The notes: generated by a model from the letters alone, not told the origin. Counted from the stretch's first letter, positions 16,315-24,229 are shown. The stretch: 64,000 bases of DNA from Bosea beijingensis (GCF_030758975.1 NZ_CP132359.1:4982686-5046685); one strand, 5' to 3'. Program-made: numbers and translations.

Positions 16315-16611
16315 TTATTTCCGCCCGCCTTTCCTGCCAGCATCGGAGGCGCGTTCACGGTCATTGGCGAAGTTGCCGGAGCCGCCGCGCTCGCCACCCC
16401 GCTGGCCACGGTCACCGCTGCTGGCCTGCTGCTGATTGTTGCCGCCGTGGCTGTTCTCGCCACCCTTCCGTCCCGCCTCAGCAGCGAGGGCGTGATCCTG
16501 GGAGAAGCTGCGCTTCTCGGCAGGTACGCTCTGGCCGCCCTTGGAGGCGATATCGCGCTGATTGTCGTCGTCCATGGAGTCAAAGCCGCGCTTGTCATTA
16601 TTGTTTGCCAT
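16315..16611 (-). CDS. KGG-motif stress protein
   Basis: A 98-residue hydrophilic protein with repeated KGG/RKGG units: GFDSMDDDNQRDIASKGGQSVP, AAEAGRKGGENSHGG and ASDAGRKGGRK. The KGG domain (PF10685, as in YciG and fungal Con-10) marks small stress-induced proteins of unknown mechanism, probably disordered and desiccation-related. A start Met with NNNDKRGF follows. No EcfG box was found in the 150 bases upstream, which is notable since its neighbours have one. Confidence 0.85.
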   Translation of the reverse strand: MANNNDKRGFDSMDDDNQRDIASKGGQSVPAEKRSFSQDHALAAEAGRKGGENSHGGNNQQQASSGDRGQRGGERGGSGNFANDRERASDAGRKGGRK

Positions 16612-16742
16612 GGCAAACCTCCGTTCGCTCTATTTCAGGAATGAACCCGAGGGCTCGTCAATCGAACGGCGGGGAGAAGAGCAGTTCGAGTTCTCTAACT
16701 TCGGTGCGCTTCCGCACCGTCCGATGCCGGTTTCAACTTTCG

Positions 16743-16767
16743 GGAACTCCAGCCATCGAGGCTCGTT
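16743..16767 (+). promoter_or_regulatory. EcfG-type promoter
   Basis: GGAAC, 16 bases, CGTT, an exact match, 37 bases before the DUF982 ATG at 16804. Confidence 0.75.
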
Positions 16768-16803
16768 AGCACCGCGGCCGCCGTGTAGTTGGAGGAACTG
16801 GCA

Positions 16804-17112
16804 ATGGCAATTGCGGAACGTTTCGAACAGCCCGTTATCATTTTGACAGGCCTCGGCCATCCCACGACCGTTTCGTCCAGCATGGAAGCCTACATGTTTC
16901 TGGCCGACTGGCGCGTTTGCAAACAGGACGCCTCCCATCGGTTCGTCATGGAGACCTGCCTGGCATCCATCCGCGGCGACGGAGATCTCCGTCTGGCGCG
17001 CGCGCTCTTCGCTTCTTGGTGCGACCAGAACGACATCCTTGCCCCAGCCTTGCTGGAAGTCCCCCGCCAGCAAACGGCAGGCTCGGGCAATCGGCTGGCA
17101 GTGACGGCGTAG
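16804..17112 (+). CDS. DUF982 protein
   Basis: A 102-residue protein with the DUF982 pattern: a short beta strand (PVIILTGLGHPTTVSS), EAYMFLADW, a variable His/Asp stretch and a C-terminal helix (DGDLRLARALFASWCDQNDIL). DUF982 is common and often multicopy in Rhizobiales; its function is unknown. GGAGG precedes the ATG at 16804, which was preferred over an upstream TTG. A frame-broken paralogue lies at 62440-62732. Confidence 0.85.
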   Translation: MAIAERFEQPVIILTGLGHPTTVSSSMEAYMFLADWRVCKQDASHRFVMETCLASIRGDGDLRLARALFASWCDQNDILAPALLEVPRQQTAGSGNRLAVTA

Positions 17113-17131
17113 GACGGATTCGGAGCAAGAA

Positions 17132-17449
17132 ATGACTGACGAGCGCGACCGAGAAGCCCAACTGCGCACTATTGCTTACGAGCTATGGGAAGGTGACGGT
17201 CGGCCTTTAGGTGCCGAACTCCGCCATTGGGATGCGGCACGGGAAATCCTCGCTAAGCGTGAGTTGGCAGCTTCGAGCGACGACCCGACGCTAATGCCCG
17301 GGCCAGCGGTTGCGCGTGGGTATGAAGCTTTCGCCGGGCCTGAGGCGGGCGAGCCCCCATTCTCAATCGAAGGGCAGGCGGTCGCCCCCGCGTTGAGCGA
17401 TCGGAACGGCCCGGTTAAAGCTCCGCGGCGCCGCAGCAAACCCGCGTGA
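17132..17449 (+). CDS. DUF2934 protein
   Basis: The 105-residue product begins with REAQLRTIAYELWEGDGRPLGAELRHWDAAREIL, the complete DUF2934 domain (about 35 residues with the AYxLWExxGRPxGxxxxHWxxA pattern), followed by a low-complexity Pro/Ala-rich tail ending in basic residues. The function of DUF2934 is unknown; it is common in Rhizobiales and often lies among stress genes. It is 19 bases after the DUF982 gene and presumably shares its promoter. Confidence 0.88.
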   Translation: MTDERDREAQLRTIAYELWEGDGRPLGAELRHWDAAREILAKRELAASSDDPTLMPGPAVARGYEAFAGPEAGEPPFSIEGQAVAPALSDRNGPVKAPRRRSKPA

Positions 17450-17578
17450 CGGACCTTCCTCAATGCATACGGCGTAGCTGCAGTGGCCAAAGGTCAGCGA
17501 GTTCGAAGCTCGCTAATGAACATAGCGCCAGGAACCTTCGTGAAATTCTGAGCGTTGCCTTGGTACCGTTCATAAGGG

Positions 17579-17650
17579 CGTTCCATCCTTCTGTGGCTCG
17601 TCGGCGTGCCGATCCCGATCATCATCCTCCTTTGGTTCTTCATGCGGTAG
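17579..17650 (+). pseudogene. Small single-helix membrane peptide, start codon unclear
   Basis: A 23-codon frame reads RSILLWLVGVPIPIIILLWFFMR then TAG, the pattern of very small one-helix membrane proteins common in Rhizobiales. A stop lies two codons upstream (TAA GGG CGT), and no ATG, GTG or TTG is in frame before it. One base removed from ATAAGGGCG would restore an ATA-Arg start. It may be a broken copy or have an unusual start. Confidence 0.4.
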
Positions 17651-17725
17651 TGGCTGTGCTCAAGCGAGCGCTAAAGGCTCGTATTGGCCACGCCTTGTAT
17701 GCCTGCGGTCATCCCGAGCGACCTG

Positions 17726-18018
17726 ATGTCAGACAATAGCGAAGAAAAGTGGACGGGCGGCGACCCTGAGGGTTTGGTTGTCCGCTTGCTTGAGATCATC
17801 GCAGCGGAAGGTGTGATCAAACCCGAGTTTTTGGATTCGCATGCGAAGGCGACGAGATCGGGTTCACGATCGACGACCTCACATTGATCGGCAATGCGGT
17901 CGAACGCGAGTTTGATTGCGACATGATGCCGGACGAAGCGATGCAGCAATGCCGAACCATCCGGGAACTCGTGCTGTTGATGGGCCGACGGATTCGAAGC
18001 TCAGGGGCCGGCGAATGA
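17726..18018 (+). pseudogene. Frameshifted acyl-carrier-like protein
   Basis: From ATG 17726 the frame gives MSDNSEEKWTGGDPEGLVVRLLEIIAAEGVIKPEFLDS, then near 17847 the plus-one frame continues GDEIGFTIDDLTLIGNAVEREFDCDM and ends RTIRELVLLMGRR. The second part matches helices II-III of acyl carrier proteins, but the phosphopantetheine Ser of DSL is Asp (IDDL). So even when repaired it could not be loaded in the usual way. The frameshift leaves a product of about 54 residues. Confidence 0.6.
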
Positions 18019-18163
18019 TCGTCAAGTGTCGCGAAAACCGATGTCGGATGAAAAATTCGCGCTCTGCTCGCAGTGCGGAGGCGGCTAAGCGACATTAGAC
18101 CTACCACTGGTTACATCGCGAGACTCGCCTAACGCCCAGCAGCCGTGAGTTCCGATTCATTTT

Positions 18164-18189
18164 GGAACTTAACGACAGCGGGAGGTGTT
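18164..18189 (+). promoter_or_regulatory. EcfG-type promoter
   Basis: GGAAC, 17 bases, TGTT, 27 bases before the ATG of the DUF892 gene at 18216. Confidence 0.6.
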
Positions 18190-18215
18190 GCGGGGCGATA
18201 TCAGAGGAGGAATCC

Positions 18216-18725
18216 ATGACGACCAAAGAGGACCGACTGCTTCAGTGGCTTCGCGACGCTCACGCTATGGAGAAGCAAGCGGAGGCCATGCTGTCAGCGC
18301 AGGCCAGCCGTATCGTTAGCTACCCCGAGCTGAAGCAGAAGATAGAGGAGCATCTGGCTGAGACTCGGCGGCAAGCGGATATGCTTCAGTCCTGCATCGA
18401 GCGACGCGGCGGTGACATCTCGACCCTCAAGGACCTGATGGGCCGGTTCGCCGCGATGGGCCAAGGGCTCGGCGGCGCCGTCATGGATGACGAGGTCATT
18501 AAGGGCTCGATGGCGAGCTACACGTTCGAGCACATGGAGATTGCGGCCTACGAGGTTCTCATCGCGACAGCTGAGGCCTGCGGAGACGTAGAGACGGTCG
18601 CCGTTTGCCAGCGCATCCTCAACGAGGAAACCGCAATGGCAACGTGGCTCGGCGAGAACCTCGGGCCAGTCACCCAGAGGTTCCTTTCCCTTGATGAGCG
18701 CGACGATGCTAGCGCTAAACGCTGA
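18216..18725 (+). CDS. DUF892 ferritin-like stress protein
   Basis: The 169-residue protein has the four-helix DUF892 layout: DRLLQWLRDAHAMEKQAEAML, LKQKIEEHLAETRRQADMLQSCI, SYTFEHMEIAAYEVLIATAEACG and VAVCQRILNEETAMATWL. Glu and His residues on these helices (EKQAE, FEHME, NEET) occupy ferritin-like ligand positions. E. coli YciE/YciF belong here; roles are unknown, perhaps iron- or oxidative-stress related. AGGAGG precedes the ATG. It is a divergent relative of the 26555 copy, not a recent duplicate. Confidence 0.85.
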   Translation: MTTKEDRLLQWLRDAHAMEKQAEAMLSAQASRIVSYPELKQKIEEHLAETRRQADMLQSCIERRGGDISTLKDLMGRFAAMGQGLGGAVMDDEVIKGSMASYTFEHMEIAAYEVLIATAEACGDVETVAVCQRILNEETAMATWLGENLGPVTQRFLSLDERDDASAKR

Positions 18726-18757
18726 TGTCCGCGCTGCGAGCGGCAGGAGGCGGAGCG

Positions 18758-18907
18758 ATGCAGCAATGGCTGAGCTGCGGCAACAGACGAGCGCGGGATG
18801 AAGCAATCCGGCGCCTTGGTAGAACCGGGCGAACGGCCGCGCAGACCGATGCTCTGTGGCGGATCATCGAAGCGTATAATGAGGCGGCCCGCCTGTTACA
18901 AGCGTAG
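18758..18907 (+). CDS. Short hypothetical protein
   Basis: A 49-residue basic, helical peptide (MQQWLSCGNRRARDEAIRRLGR...EAYNEAARLLQA). The ATG at 18758 was chosen over the one at 18725 because AGGAGG lies directly upstream. It follows DUF892 by 32 bases in the same direction and is likely co-transcribed. No family is recognised. Confidence 0.5.
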   Translation: MQQWLSCGNRRARDEAIRRLGRTGRTAAQTDALWRIIEAYNEAARLLQA

Positions 18908-19033
18908 GGCCGTCAATGACAATTTCTTGCCCGCCCCGACTGGCGGCGGCTGGGGAAGCGATTACTTCGACTGACGACCAAGCTTGCCGGGTTGAGCCCG
19001 TCGCTGCCCAGCGTGCGTTCGCCCAGGTGAGAG

Positions 19034-19066
19034 GCCCGGCCCGCTTAGCGGCGCCGGGCTTTTCTT
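19034..19066 (+). terminator. Rho-independent terminator
   Basis: GCCCGGC-CCGC-TTA-GCGG-C-GCCGGGC forms an 11-bp stem followed by TTTTCTT. It closes the DUF892 transcription unit. Confidence 0.8.
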
Positions 19067-19163
19067 ACGGTGGCCCAACTTTCCGAGCCGTTCGCCAGTC
19101 AAACTCAGGCGAGCGCAATCTGGAACTCGGGGCCTACGGCGCCTGGAGGGGCGCCAGCGTCCA

Positions 19164-19900
19164 ATGTCATTCGAATTGCCCGCCAAGATTCTGCTCGCAA
19201 CCCTTGCTCTCCACGGCCCGCTCAGCGCAATAGAGCAAGCCGCGATCGGGGCGTTCAGGTATCGCGCGCACAAGTTCAAAGGGGCGAGAAGGTCGTCCGG
19301 GGCTGTACTGGCCCGCAAGACAGCTGCTTTGTTCTGAAGGGCACCGCTAGCCGCGAGATGGTGCTGCCGCGAGGCGCTCGCCAAATGGTCGGCATCTACA
19401 TTCGAGGGGATTTTGTCGACCTCCACGCCTACCTGCTGAACCAGCTTGAGCACGACGTCGTTGCGCTCACCGACGTAGCCGTCGCCTTCGTACCGCACCA
19501 CGATATCACCGAGTCGATTCTCCATCCGAACATTAACCGATTGCTCTGGCGGCTCATCGCTGTCGACGCCGCAATCCAGCGAAACTGGCTGGCCTCAATG
19601 GCTCGGCGTCAGGCTCAATACCGGTTGGCCCATTTCCTGTGTGAGCAGCATGCGAGGATAAAGTCACAGGGGTTCGCGGACGATGTTTCCTTCGAACTGC
19701 CAATCTCGCAGGCCACGCTTGGCGATCTGCTGGGCCTGTCTGCGGTCCACATGAACCGTAGCCTCCAAGCGCTCCGCAAAACAGGGCTGGTCAACTGGCA
19801 AGGCCAGCACGTAACCCTCGCAAGAGAGCAGTTGGCCGAAATGTGCGGTTTCGAACCAAGCTATCTGAGTTTGAAACGACGGACCGGGTCAGACGTATAG
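19164..19900 (+). pseudogene. Crp/Fnr-family regulator with a frameshift in the N-terminal domain
   Basis: From ATG 19164 the frame reads MSFELPAKIL...HGPLSAIEQAAIGAFRYRAHKFK, the usual opening of rhizobial Crp/Fnr regulators. Near 19278 the coding moves one base: RGEKVVRGCTGPQDSCFVLKGTASREM continues the cyclic-nucleotide-like domain and a Crp-type helix-turn-helix follows (ISQATLGDLLGLSAVHMNRSLQALRKTGLV) to residue 245. As read, the downstream frame (19070-19900) would start with about 65 unrelated residues. No cysteines of an Fnr iron-sulfur cluster are present. Either a recent mutation or a sequencing error in CAAAGGGGCG. Confidence 0.75.
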
Positions 19901-19905
19901 GCGGC

Positions 19906-20145
19906 ATGCCGCACTACTACTTCGACACAAAGGACCCGGACTTTTCGGTGGTCGACGAGGAGGGCATGGATCTTCCAAATGACCGCGCTGCCGCGGCCGA
20001 GGCCAAGCGCGGCCTAGGGGATATCGTGCGAGATATGAGCTACTCGGGCCGGGTTGGAAAAGTGACGGTCTCGGTCAGAAACGAGCTTGGCAGCATCGTC
20101 TTCTCGGCAGCCTGCACGATGGTTGCTTTGCAGGAAGCAGGTTAA
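19906..20145 (+). CDS. DUF6894 small protein
   Basis: A 79-residue protein beginning MPHYYFDTKDPDFSVVDEEGMDLPNDRAAAAEA, the hallmark of DUF6894 (aromatic first strand, D-x-E-G, then a helix starting at the A-A-A-A-E-A run), and closing with VTVSVRNELGSIVFSAACTM. Function unknown; multicopy in Rhizobiales. A longer open frame from 19843 overlaps the Crp/Fnr gene and was rejected. A second member is at 30739. Confidence 0.82.
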   Translation: MPHYYFDTKDPDFSVVDEEGMDLPNDRAAAAEAKRGLGDIVRDMSYSGRVGKVTVSVRNELGSIVFSAACTMVALQEAG

Positions 20146-20160
20146 GCGACCAACGTAAAG

Positions 20161-20511
20161 CTACGCATCGGAATTGAATCGCACGCACGGGTCCGCCGCT
20201 ACGCCCAGACCACCAGTCTCACTGCCCGCTCCGACCGCCTTGCCCTCAACATATTTGAGCCGTGCAGCAGCAGTGTTTTGCAAGCCTTCCTCCTCCAGCC
20301 ACGACAGAAATTCTTCGGGCTTGATCGTGACGATCTGGAGCGCCCTGCCGCGAGCGAGCCACGCGTTTATGACGTGCAACGCAGCGGCGTGCCAAACCTC
20401 GTAGTCGCCTGGCATTTCATCATGGTCATGGGCGAGTTCCCAGAGGCGCTGGTAGTCCTCGCGCTCATACCAGGGCAACGCAACCGTATAAGCCTCAACT
20501 GTGGGTTTCAT
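20161..20511 (-). CDS. Hypothetical protein
   Basis: A 116-residue soluble protein (MKPTVEAYTVALPWYEREDYQRLWELAHDH...). AGGAG sits seven bases before the ATG at 20511. The Trp/Tyr-rich first half and the FLSWLEEEGLQNTAAARLKYVEGKA helix look like real coding sequence, but no family is recognised. It overlaps the end of the upstream gene by 17 bases, so the two are probably co-transcribed from the EcfG-like site at 20821. Confidence 0.6.
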   Translation of the reverse strand: MKPTVEAYTVALPWYEREDYQRLWELAHDHDEMPGDYEVWHAAALHVINAWLARGRALQIVTIKPEEFLSWLEEEGLQNTAAARLKYVEGKAVGAGSETGGLGVAADPCVRFNSDA

Positions 20512-20791
20512 CGCTCCTGCCCCAACCAAAGAACCGTGCTAATCGCACGCTCAAAGCGATGGGGGGATTAGGCGAAGGGTCGCCGCCCGAGTCAATAGCG
20601 GGGGCGGCCATTACGGCCTGATAGTGGATCTCGGCCTCTTTCGAAAACTCGATACGGGCACCGATGTTACGAGCCATTTTCTGGGCTGCCTCGTAGGCAT
20701 TCCTGATGTCAGGAGACCGGCCATAGGCTTCGCCCGTCACATCACGGAACGCCCAACCGGCATCATAACGGCATACCGTTAGCACCTGCAT
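20495..20791 (-). CDS. DUF2188-like small protein
   Basis: The 98-residue product starts MQVLTVCRYDAGWAFRDVTGEAYGRSPDIRNAYEAAQKMARNIGARI: two short strands, then a helix beginning with the sulfur-free equivalent of the DUF2188 K-x-E-A-I-x-x-A-R pattern. The resemblance is weak. The start at 20791 was chosen because an EcfG-like promoter (20821-20846) lies within the longer open frame from 20866. Confidence 0.55.
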   Translation of the reverse strand: MQVLTVCRYDAGWAFRDVTGEAYGRSPDIRNAYEAAQKMARNIGARIEFSKEAEIHYQAVMAAPAIDSGGDPSPNPPIALSVRLARFFGWGRSDETHS

Positions 20792-20820
20792 GATGGAATT
20801 TTTCCGACTTAATGTCGCCA

Positions 20821-20846
20821 AACGATACAGACGCTCTATCTGTTCC
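20821..20846 (-). promoter_or_regulatory. EcfG-type promoter
   Basis: On the minus strand: GGAAC, 17 bases, CGTT, an exact match, 29 bases before the start at 20791. Confidence 0.7.
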
Positions 20847-20978
20847 GTGAGGTAGCAAATAGGCACCGGCGCGTCGAGTTAGTTCCGGTCGTCGGTATCG
20901 AAGGAAAGCGGCCGCGGTAGGTGACCTTTCCGCTCGCTTCCAAAGTCATGTCTGCGCGACTTCGCTTCTGTGTTAGCT

Positions 20979-21179
20979 CTACGCGCGAAGCGCTTTCGCG
21001 ATCTCGCGCGGTCGGAAAGGCTTGCTTAGGAAGCGAGCGCCGTCGGGAAGCTGGCTCGTTGGAGGAAGCTCGTGTCCGGAAGCCACAACTAGGTGGACAG
21101 GCGGCCACCGGTCTCTCACAACATGAGCGAGACGGATTCCATCCATGGATCCCGGCATTTCGATATCGGTCAGAACCGC
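20979..21179 (-). pseudogene. Response regulator, 3' part (split by IS)
   Basis: This is the C-terminal half of a single-domain receiver: AVLTDIEMPGSMDGIRLAHVVRD, with the phospho-acceptor Asp in LTDIEMPG, VVASGHE and the conserved Lys in FLSKPF. It ends with a stop at 20979. The 5' half is 2.9 kb away at 24054-24204. The open frame extending upstream to 21254 runs into the IS end and is not native. Confidence 0.85.
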
Positions 21180-21241
21180 TGATCTGAGCCCCTGATCTTC
21201 CTCCAGATTTGAGTAGAGTCCGTCACTCACGGAGACGGACG

Positions 21242-21508
21242 ATGCGGCGCTCACGATTCACGGAAGAGCAGATTATTGGGATGCTGAAGGAGCAGGAGGC
21301 CGGAGCTGCGACGGCGGATGTCTGCCGCAAGCATGGCATCTCCTCGGCGACCTTCTACAAGTTCAAGGCGAAGTATGGCGGGATGGACGTGTCTGATGCG
21401 CGCCGGCTGAAGACCCTCGAGGATGAGAACGCCCGCCTCAAGAAGCTGCTGGCCGAACAGATGCTCGACAACGCGATCCTGAAGGATGTCGCCGCAAAAA
21501 AATGGTGA
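21242..21508 (+). CDS. IS3-family transposase OrfA
   Basis: An 88-residue helix-turn-helix protein (RSRFTEEQIIGMLKEQEAGAATADVCRKHGISSATFYKFKAKYGG) followed by a leucine-zipper-like stretch (LKTLEDENARLKKLLAEQMLDNAIL), the normal OrfA layout. The end overlaps orfB by seven bases at an A-AAA-AAA run (21495-21502), the standard minus-one slip site that makes the OrfAB transposase. Confidence 0.92.
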   Translation: MRRSRFTEEQIIGMLKEQEAGAATADVCRKHGISSATFYKFKAKYGGMDVSDARRLKTLEDENARLKKLLAEQMLDNAILKDVAAKKW

Positions 21509-22050
21509 CGCCCGATGCGAAGCGGAAGGCGGTGGCTCATGCTTGCACGGTGCATGCAGTGAGCCAGCGTCGGGCGTGCCTGGCCTTGACGATCGACCGC
21601 TCGACGGTGCGCTACATGAGCACCCGGCCGGACGATGCCCTGTTGCGCGAGGCGATGAAGGCCGTGGCGGCGGAGCGCCGGCGGTTCGGCTATCGCAGGA
21701 TCCACATCATGCTGGACCGCCAAGGCATCGTGATGAACCAGAAGAAGCTGCGACGGCTCTATCGCGAGGAGAAGTTGCAGGTGCGCCGGCGTGGCGGCCG
21801 CAAACGGGCACTGGGCACGCGCAGGCCTATGCTGGTGCCTGATCGGGCCAACGCACGCTGGAGCCTTGATTTTCTGTCCGACACGATCTCGGACGGTCGC
21901 CGCTTCAGGGTGCTCGCCATCGTCGACGACTATACGCGCGAGTGCCTGGCACTCGTCGCCGACACCTCACTCTCGGGCCTGCGCGTGGCTCGCGAACTGG
22001 ATGGCGTCATTCGCCTGCGCGGTCGGCCGGGGACGATCGTCTCCGACAAC

Positions 22051-22288
22051 GTCCTATGTCAGGAAGCAGCTTTGGGCTTTGGCCAACAGGTCTCATCGCG
22101 CCGGCAGATCGCCGACGTCGGCAGTAAGCTGATCCAGATGGTTTCCACCGTCAACGGGATCGCTCCCAGCCATAGCAAACACAGGATCCAGCGGCATTGA
22201 TGCGGCCGTGGTCCTCACCGTCCTCAAGACGAGATACGCACCCAGGTGGAAGGCCCGAACATTATCTACAGGGTCGCCTCCGGCGCCC
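22051..22288 (-). ncRNA. Candidate region for an IS110 guide (bridge/seek) RNA
   Basis: This is the longer non-coding end of the IS110 element, downstream of the transposase. IS110-family elements encode a structured RNA in a non-coding end that pairs with donor and target DNA; a 3' position is as in the IS1111 subgroup. I infer the location only; I did not fold it or identify the guide loops. Confidence 0.3.
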
Positions 22289-23560
22289 TCACGGCACTTG
22301 CAGAGAGGGGTCCTTCCACCTGGCATCCGACCGCTCCAGGAACGGCCGGTATTCTGTCCCCGTCTTGACGACGGCATGCGCCACCCGCGCCATCTTGGCG
22401 GTGAGCGCGGTCATCGCCTTGCGACGGCGATCGGCATCGTCCGCGTGGCCGGCAACATAGCGGCTGAGTTTGTCGCGGAAGCTGTTGTCACATTGGCGTG
22501 CGGCAACCTGCGCCGCCATCCAGAACGTTCGGCGCAGGCGGGCATTGCCGTACTTCGACAGCTTGGTCCGACCGCGGAATGTGCCGGATTGGCAGGTAGC
22601 GAGGTCGAGGCCGCAAAACTTCAGGAACTGGCGGTGGTGGCCGAACCGTCGCAAGTCTCCGGCCTCGGCAAGGATTGTCAGAGCGTTGATCGGCCCGATT
22701 CCCGGAATCCGCCGCAGCAACTGGTAATCGTGATGATCGGCCAGCGTAACCTGCGCGATCTCCTCGATCCGGTTGCGCTCCCGGATCAGGCCCCGCGCTT
22801 GGGCAATGATCATCCGGAACATCGTGATCGCGGTGCTCTCCTCCGGCACGGGCAATGCAATCGATGAGCAGGCCGTCTCGTAGATATCGTTGATCAGCCG
22901 CGCCTTGGAGACCTTGCGGCCGACCAGAGGCCAGGCCTCGGCCGAAAACGCTTCCCGCTCCAGTGCGGTGATACTGCCGGGGGTGGGGAAGCGCTCGATC
23001 AGCGCCAGGAACCAATCCGAGCGGCTATTGCCGGCGAAGCGGCCGATCTCCGGAAAGTACAGCGGCAGATAATGCGTCAGGATGCGGTGCCACGTCTGCG
23101 TCTTGGCCTTCGAGATCGTCTCGTGCGTCTTCGACAGCTCCTGGAGATCGTTGATGCCGGCGGCCAACGGGTCAACATAGGCCTGCGTCGCGCCGATCCG
23201 CAGCATGTGCAGGATGACCTGTGCGTCCTTGGGATCGTTCTTGTCCCAACCGTTGTGCAGCGCCTCCCGGGTTCGGGCCAGCGCGACCGAGGAGATCAGC
23301 CGCAGCTCGAAGCCTGCCGTCAGAAGCCGGTAAGCGAGCGTGCGATGATAGTTGCCGGTCGCCTCGAAGCCGACGAGGATCGGTCGTCCGATCGCGGAAA
23401 GCTCAGCAGCCAGGCGGTCGTAATCCGGCCTGGTCGCCAACACGGTCATCCGCCGGCGTCGACCGCCTTCAGGTCGTTCGATCAGGACCTCCTGACGGTG
23501 CTTGGACATGTCGATCGCTACCAGCACGGCGCCGGTGGGAGTAGAAAAGCGCTTGGTCAT
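22289..23560 (-). CDS. IS110-family DEDD transposase
   Basis: The product, 423 residues from the ATG at 23560, has the RuvC-like DEDD site (AIDMSKHRQ; VGFEATGNYH; DKNDPKDAQVI) in the first 150 residues and the Tnp_20 domain in the second half (RRIPGIGPINALTILAEAG, then GRTKLSKYGNARLRRTFWMAA with the catalytic Ser). IS110 recombinases act with a structured guide RNA encoded in the element. The frame is open to 23623, but GGAG upstream of 23560 and the MTKRFSTPTGAVLVAIDMS start fit the family better. Confidence 0.92.
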   Translation of the reverse strand: MTKRFSTPTGAVLVAIDMSKHRQEVLIERPEGGRRRRMTVLATRPDYDRLAAELSAIGRPILVGFEATGNYHRTLAYRLLTAGFELRLISSVALARTREALHNGWDKNDPKDAQVILHMLRIGATQAYVDPLAAGINDLQELSKTHETISKAKTQTWHRILTHYLPLYFPEIGRFAGNSRSDWFLALIERFPTPGSITALEREAFSAEAWPLVGRKVSKARLINDIYETACSSIALPVPEESTAITMFRMIIAQARGLIRERNRIEEIAQVTLADHHDYQLLRRIPGIGPINALTILAEAGDLRRFGHHRQFLKFCGLDLATCQSGTFRGRTKLSKYGNARLRRTFWMAAQVAARQCDNSFRDKLSRYVAGHADDADRRRKAMTALTAKMARVAHAVVKTGTEYRPFLERSDARWKDPSLQVP

Positions 23561-24053
23561 GGTCGGCCTCGCTCCAAAGTGTTGTCTCGACAACCTCACT
23601 TTAGAGACCTGCTGGTCGGCCATGACCGCCGTGACGGCACGCTGCGCTACGCAAGGCTTCGCGCGCCGTCAGCCAACGGTTGAGCCCCTTCCCAATGTGC
23701 TACGGCACCGAGTTCACCTCGATGGCGATCCTGCGCTGGTGCCAGGATACCGGCGTCGAATGGCACTACATCGCTCCCGGCAAGCCGACGCAGAATGCCT
23801 TCGTCGAGAGCTTCAACGGACGCTTCCGGGACGAGTGCCTCAACGACACGCTGTTCTCGACGCTCGTCGAGGCCCGCAGCGCCATCACCTCATGGAAGGA
23901 GGATTACAACCGGCACCGACCCCACTCGGCCCTCGGCAACCTCACGCCCGCCGAGTTCGCCCTCAAATCCATGCTGGAAAAACAGGCCGCCTGAGGCCAG
24001 AAATGAAACCCAGGACTCTCCCTCAGACCGGAGGAGAAAAGGGTCTCAGGTCA

Positions 24054-24204
24054 CCGCATCAATACCAGAGCGGCTTTCAAGAACACGTATTGCCTCATCG
24101 GCGTTGCCCGCCTCTAGCACATCGAAACCCGCGTCTTCGAGGATGTCGATCACGTCTAATCGGATAAAGACGTCGTCTTCGACGACTAATACGCACGATT
24201 TCAT
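24054..24204 (-). pseudogene. Response regulator, 5' part (split by IS)
   Basis: The ATG at 24204 opens MKSCVLVVEDDVFIRLDVIDILEDAGF, with the acidic pair (VVEDD) of receiver domains, and continues to RSGIDAV at the IS. Joined to 20979-21175 (removing one CCGC copy) it gives a clean 115-residue single-domain response regulator of the type paired with HWE kinases in Rhizobiales. An EcfG-like promoter lies upstream. It resembles the intact regulator at 27132. Confidence 0.88.
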
Positions 24205-24229
24205 AATCAGCCTCCGCCACTCCGGCCGT

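Larger units (their letters stand above)
22051..23703 (-). mobile_element. IS110-family element nested in IS3 orfB
   Basis: The 1653-bp insert splits the sequence GACAAC^GGCACCGAG of orfB; the boundary is ambiguous by one G. There are no clear terminal inverted repeats and no target duplication, as is typical of IS110. It carries one DEDD transposase on the minus strand. The longer non-coding end (22051-22288, about 240 bases) lies 3' of the transposase and the short one (23561-23703) lies 5'. Confidence 0.85.
21502..23994 (+). pseudogene. IS3-family transposase OrfB, interrupted by IS110
   Basis: The 5' part (21502-22050, 183 codons) has the HTH_21 region (RRFGYRRIHIMLDRQG) and the first two-thirds of the rve integrase core, including the first acidic residue (SLDFLSD) and the second (IVSDN). 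The 3' part (23704-23994, 97 codons) resumes with [13 protein letters not shown] and ends after the third acidic residue ([13 protein letters not shown]). Joining the parts gives one intact 279-residue frame, so the IS110 insertion caused no other change. Confidence 0.9.
21180..24053 (+). mobile_element. IS3-family element (IS51/IS407-like), interrupted by IS110
   Basis: The ends are imperfect inverted repeats, left TGATCTGAGCCCCTGATC and right (reverse complement) TGACCTGAGACCCTTTTC. The element is flanked by a 4-bp direct repeat CCGC (21176-21179 and 24054-24057), its target duplication. Without the 1653-bp IS110 insert it is 1221 bp, the normal IS3 size. It carries orfA and orfB with an A7 slippery run for frameshifting. 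It landed in a response-regulator gene and is now itself inactive. Confidence 0.9.

Noticed and set aside
22208..23683. Plus-strand open frames across the IS110 transposase
   Set aside because: They are antisense to the DEDD transposase and lack any family feature.
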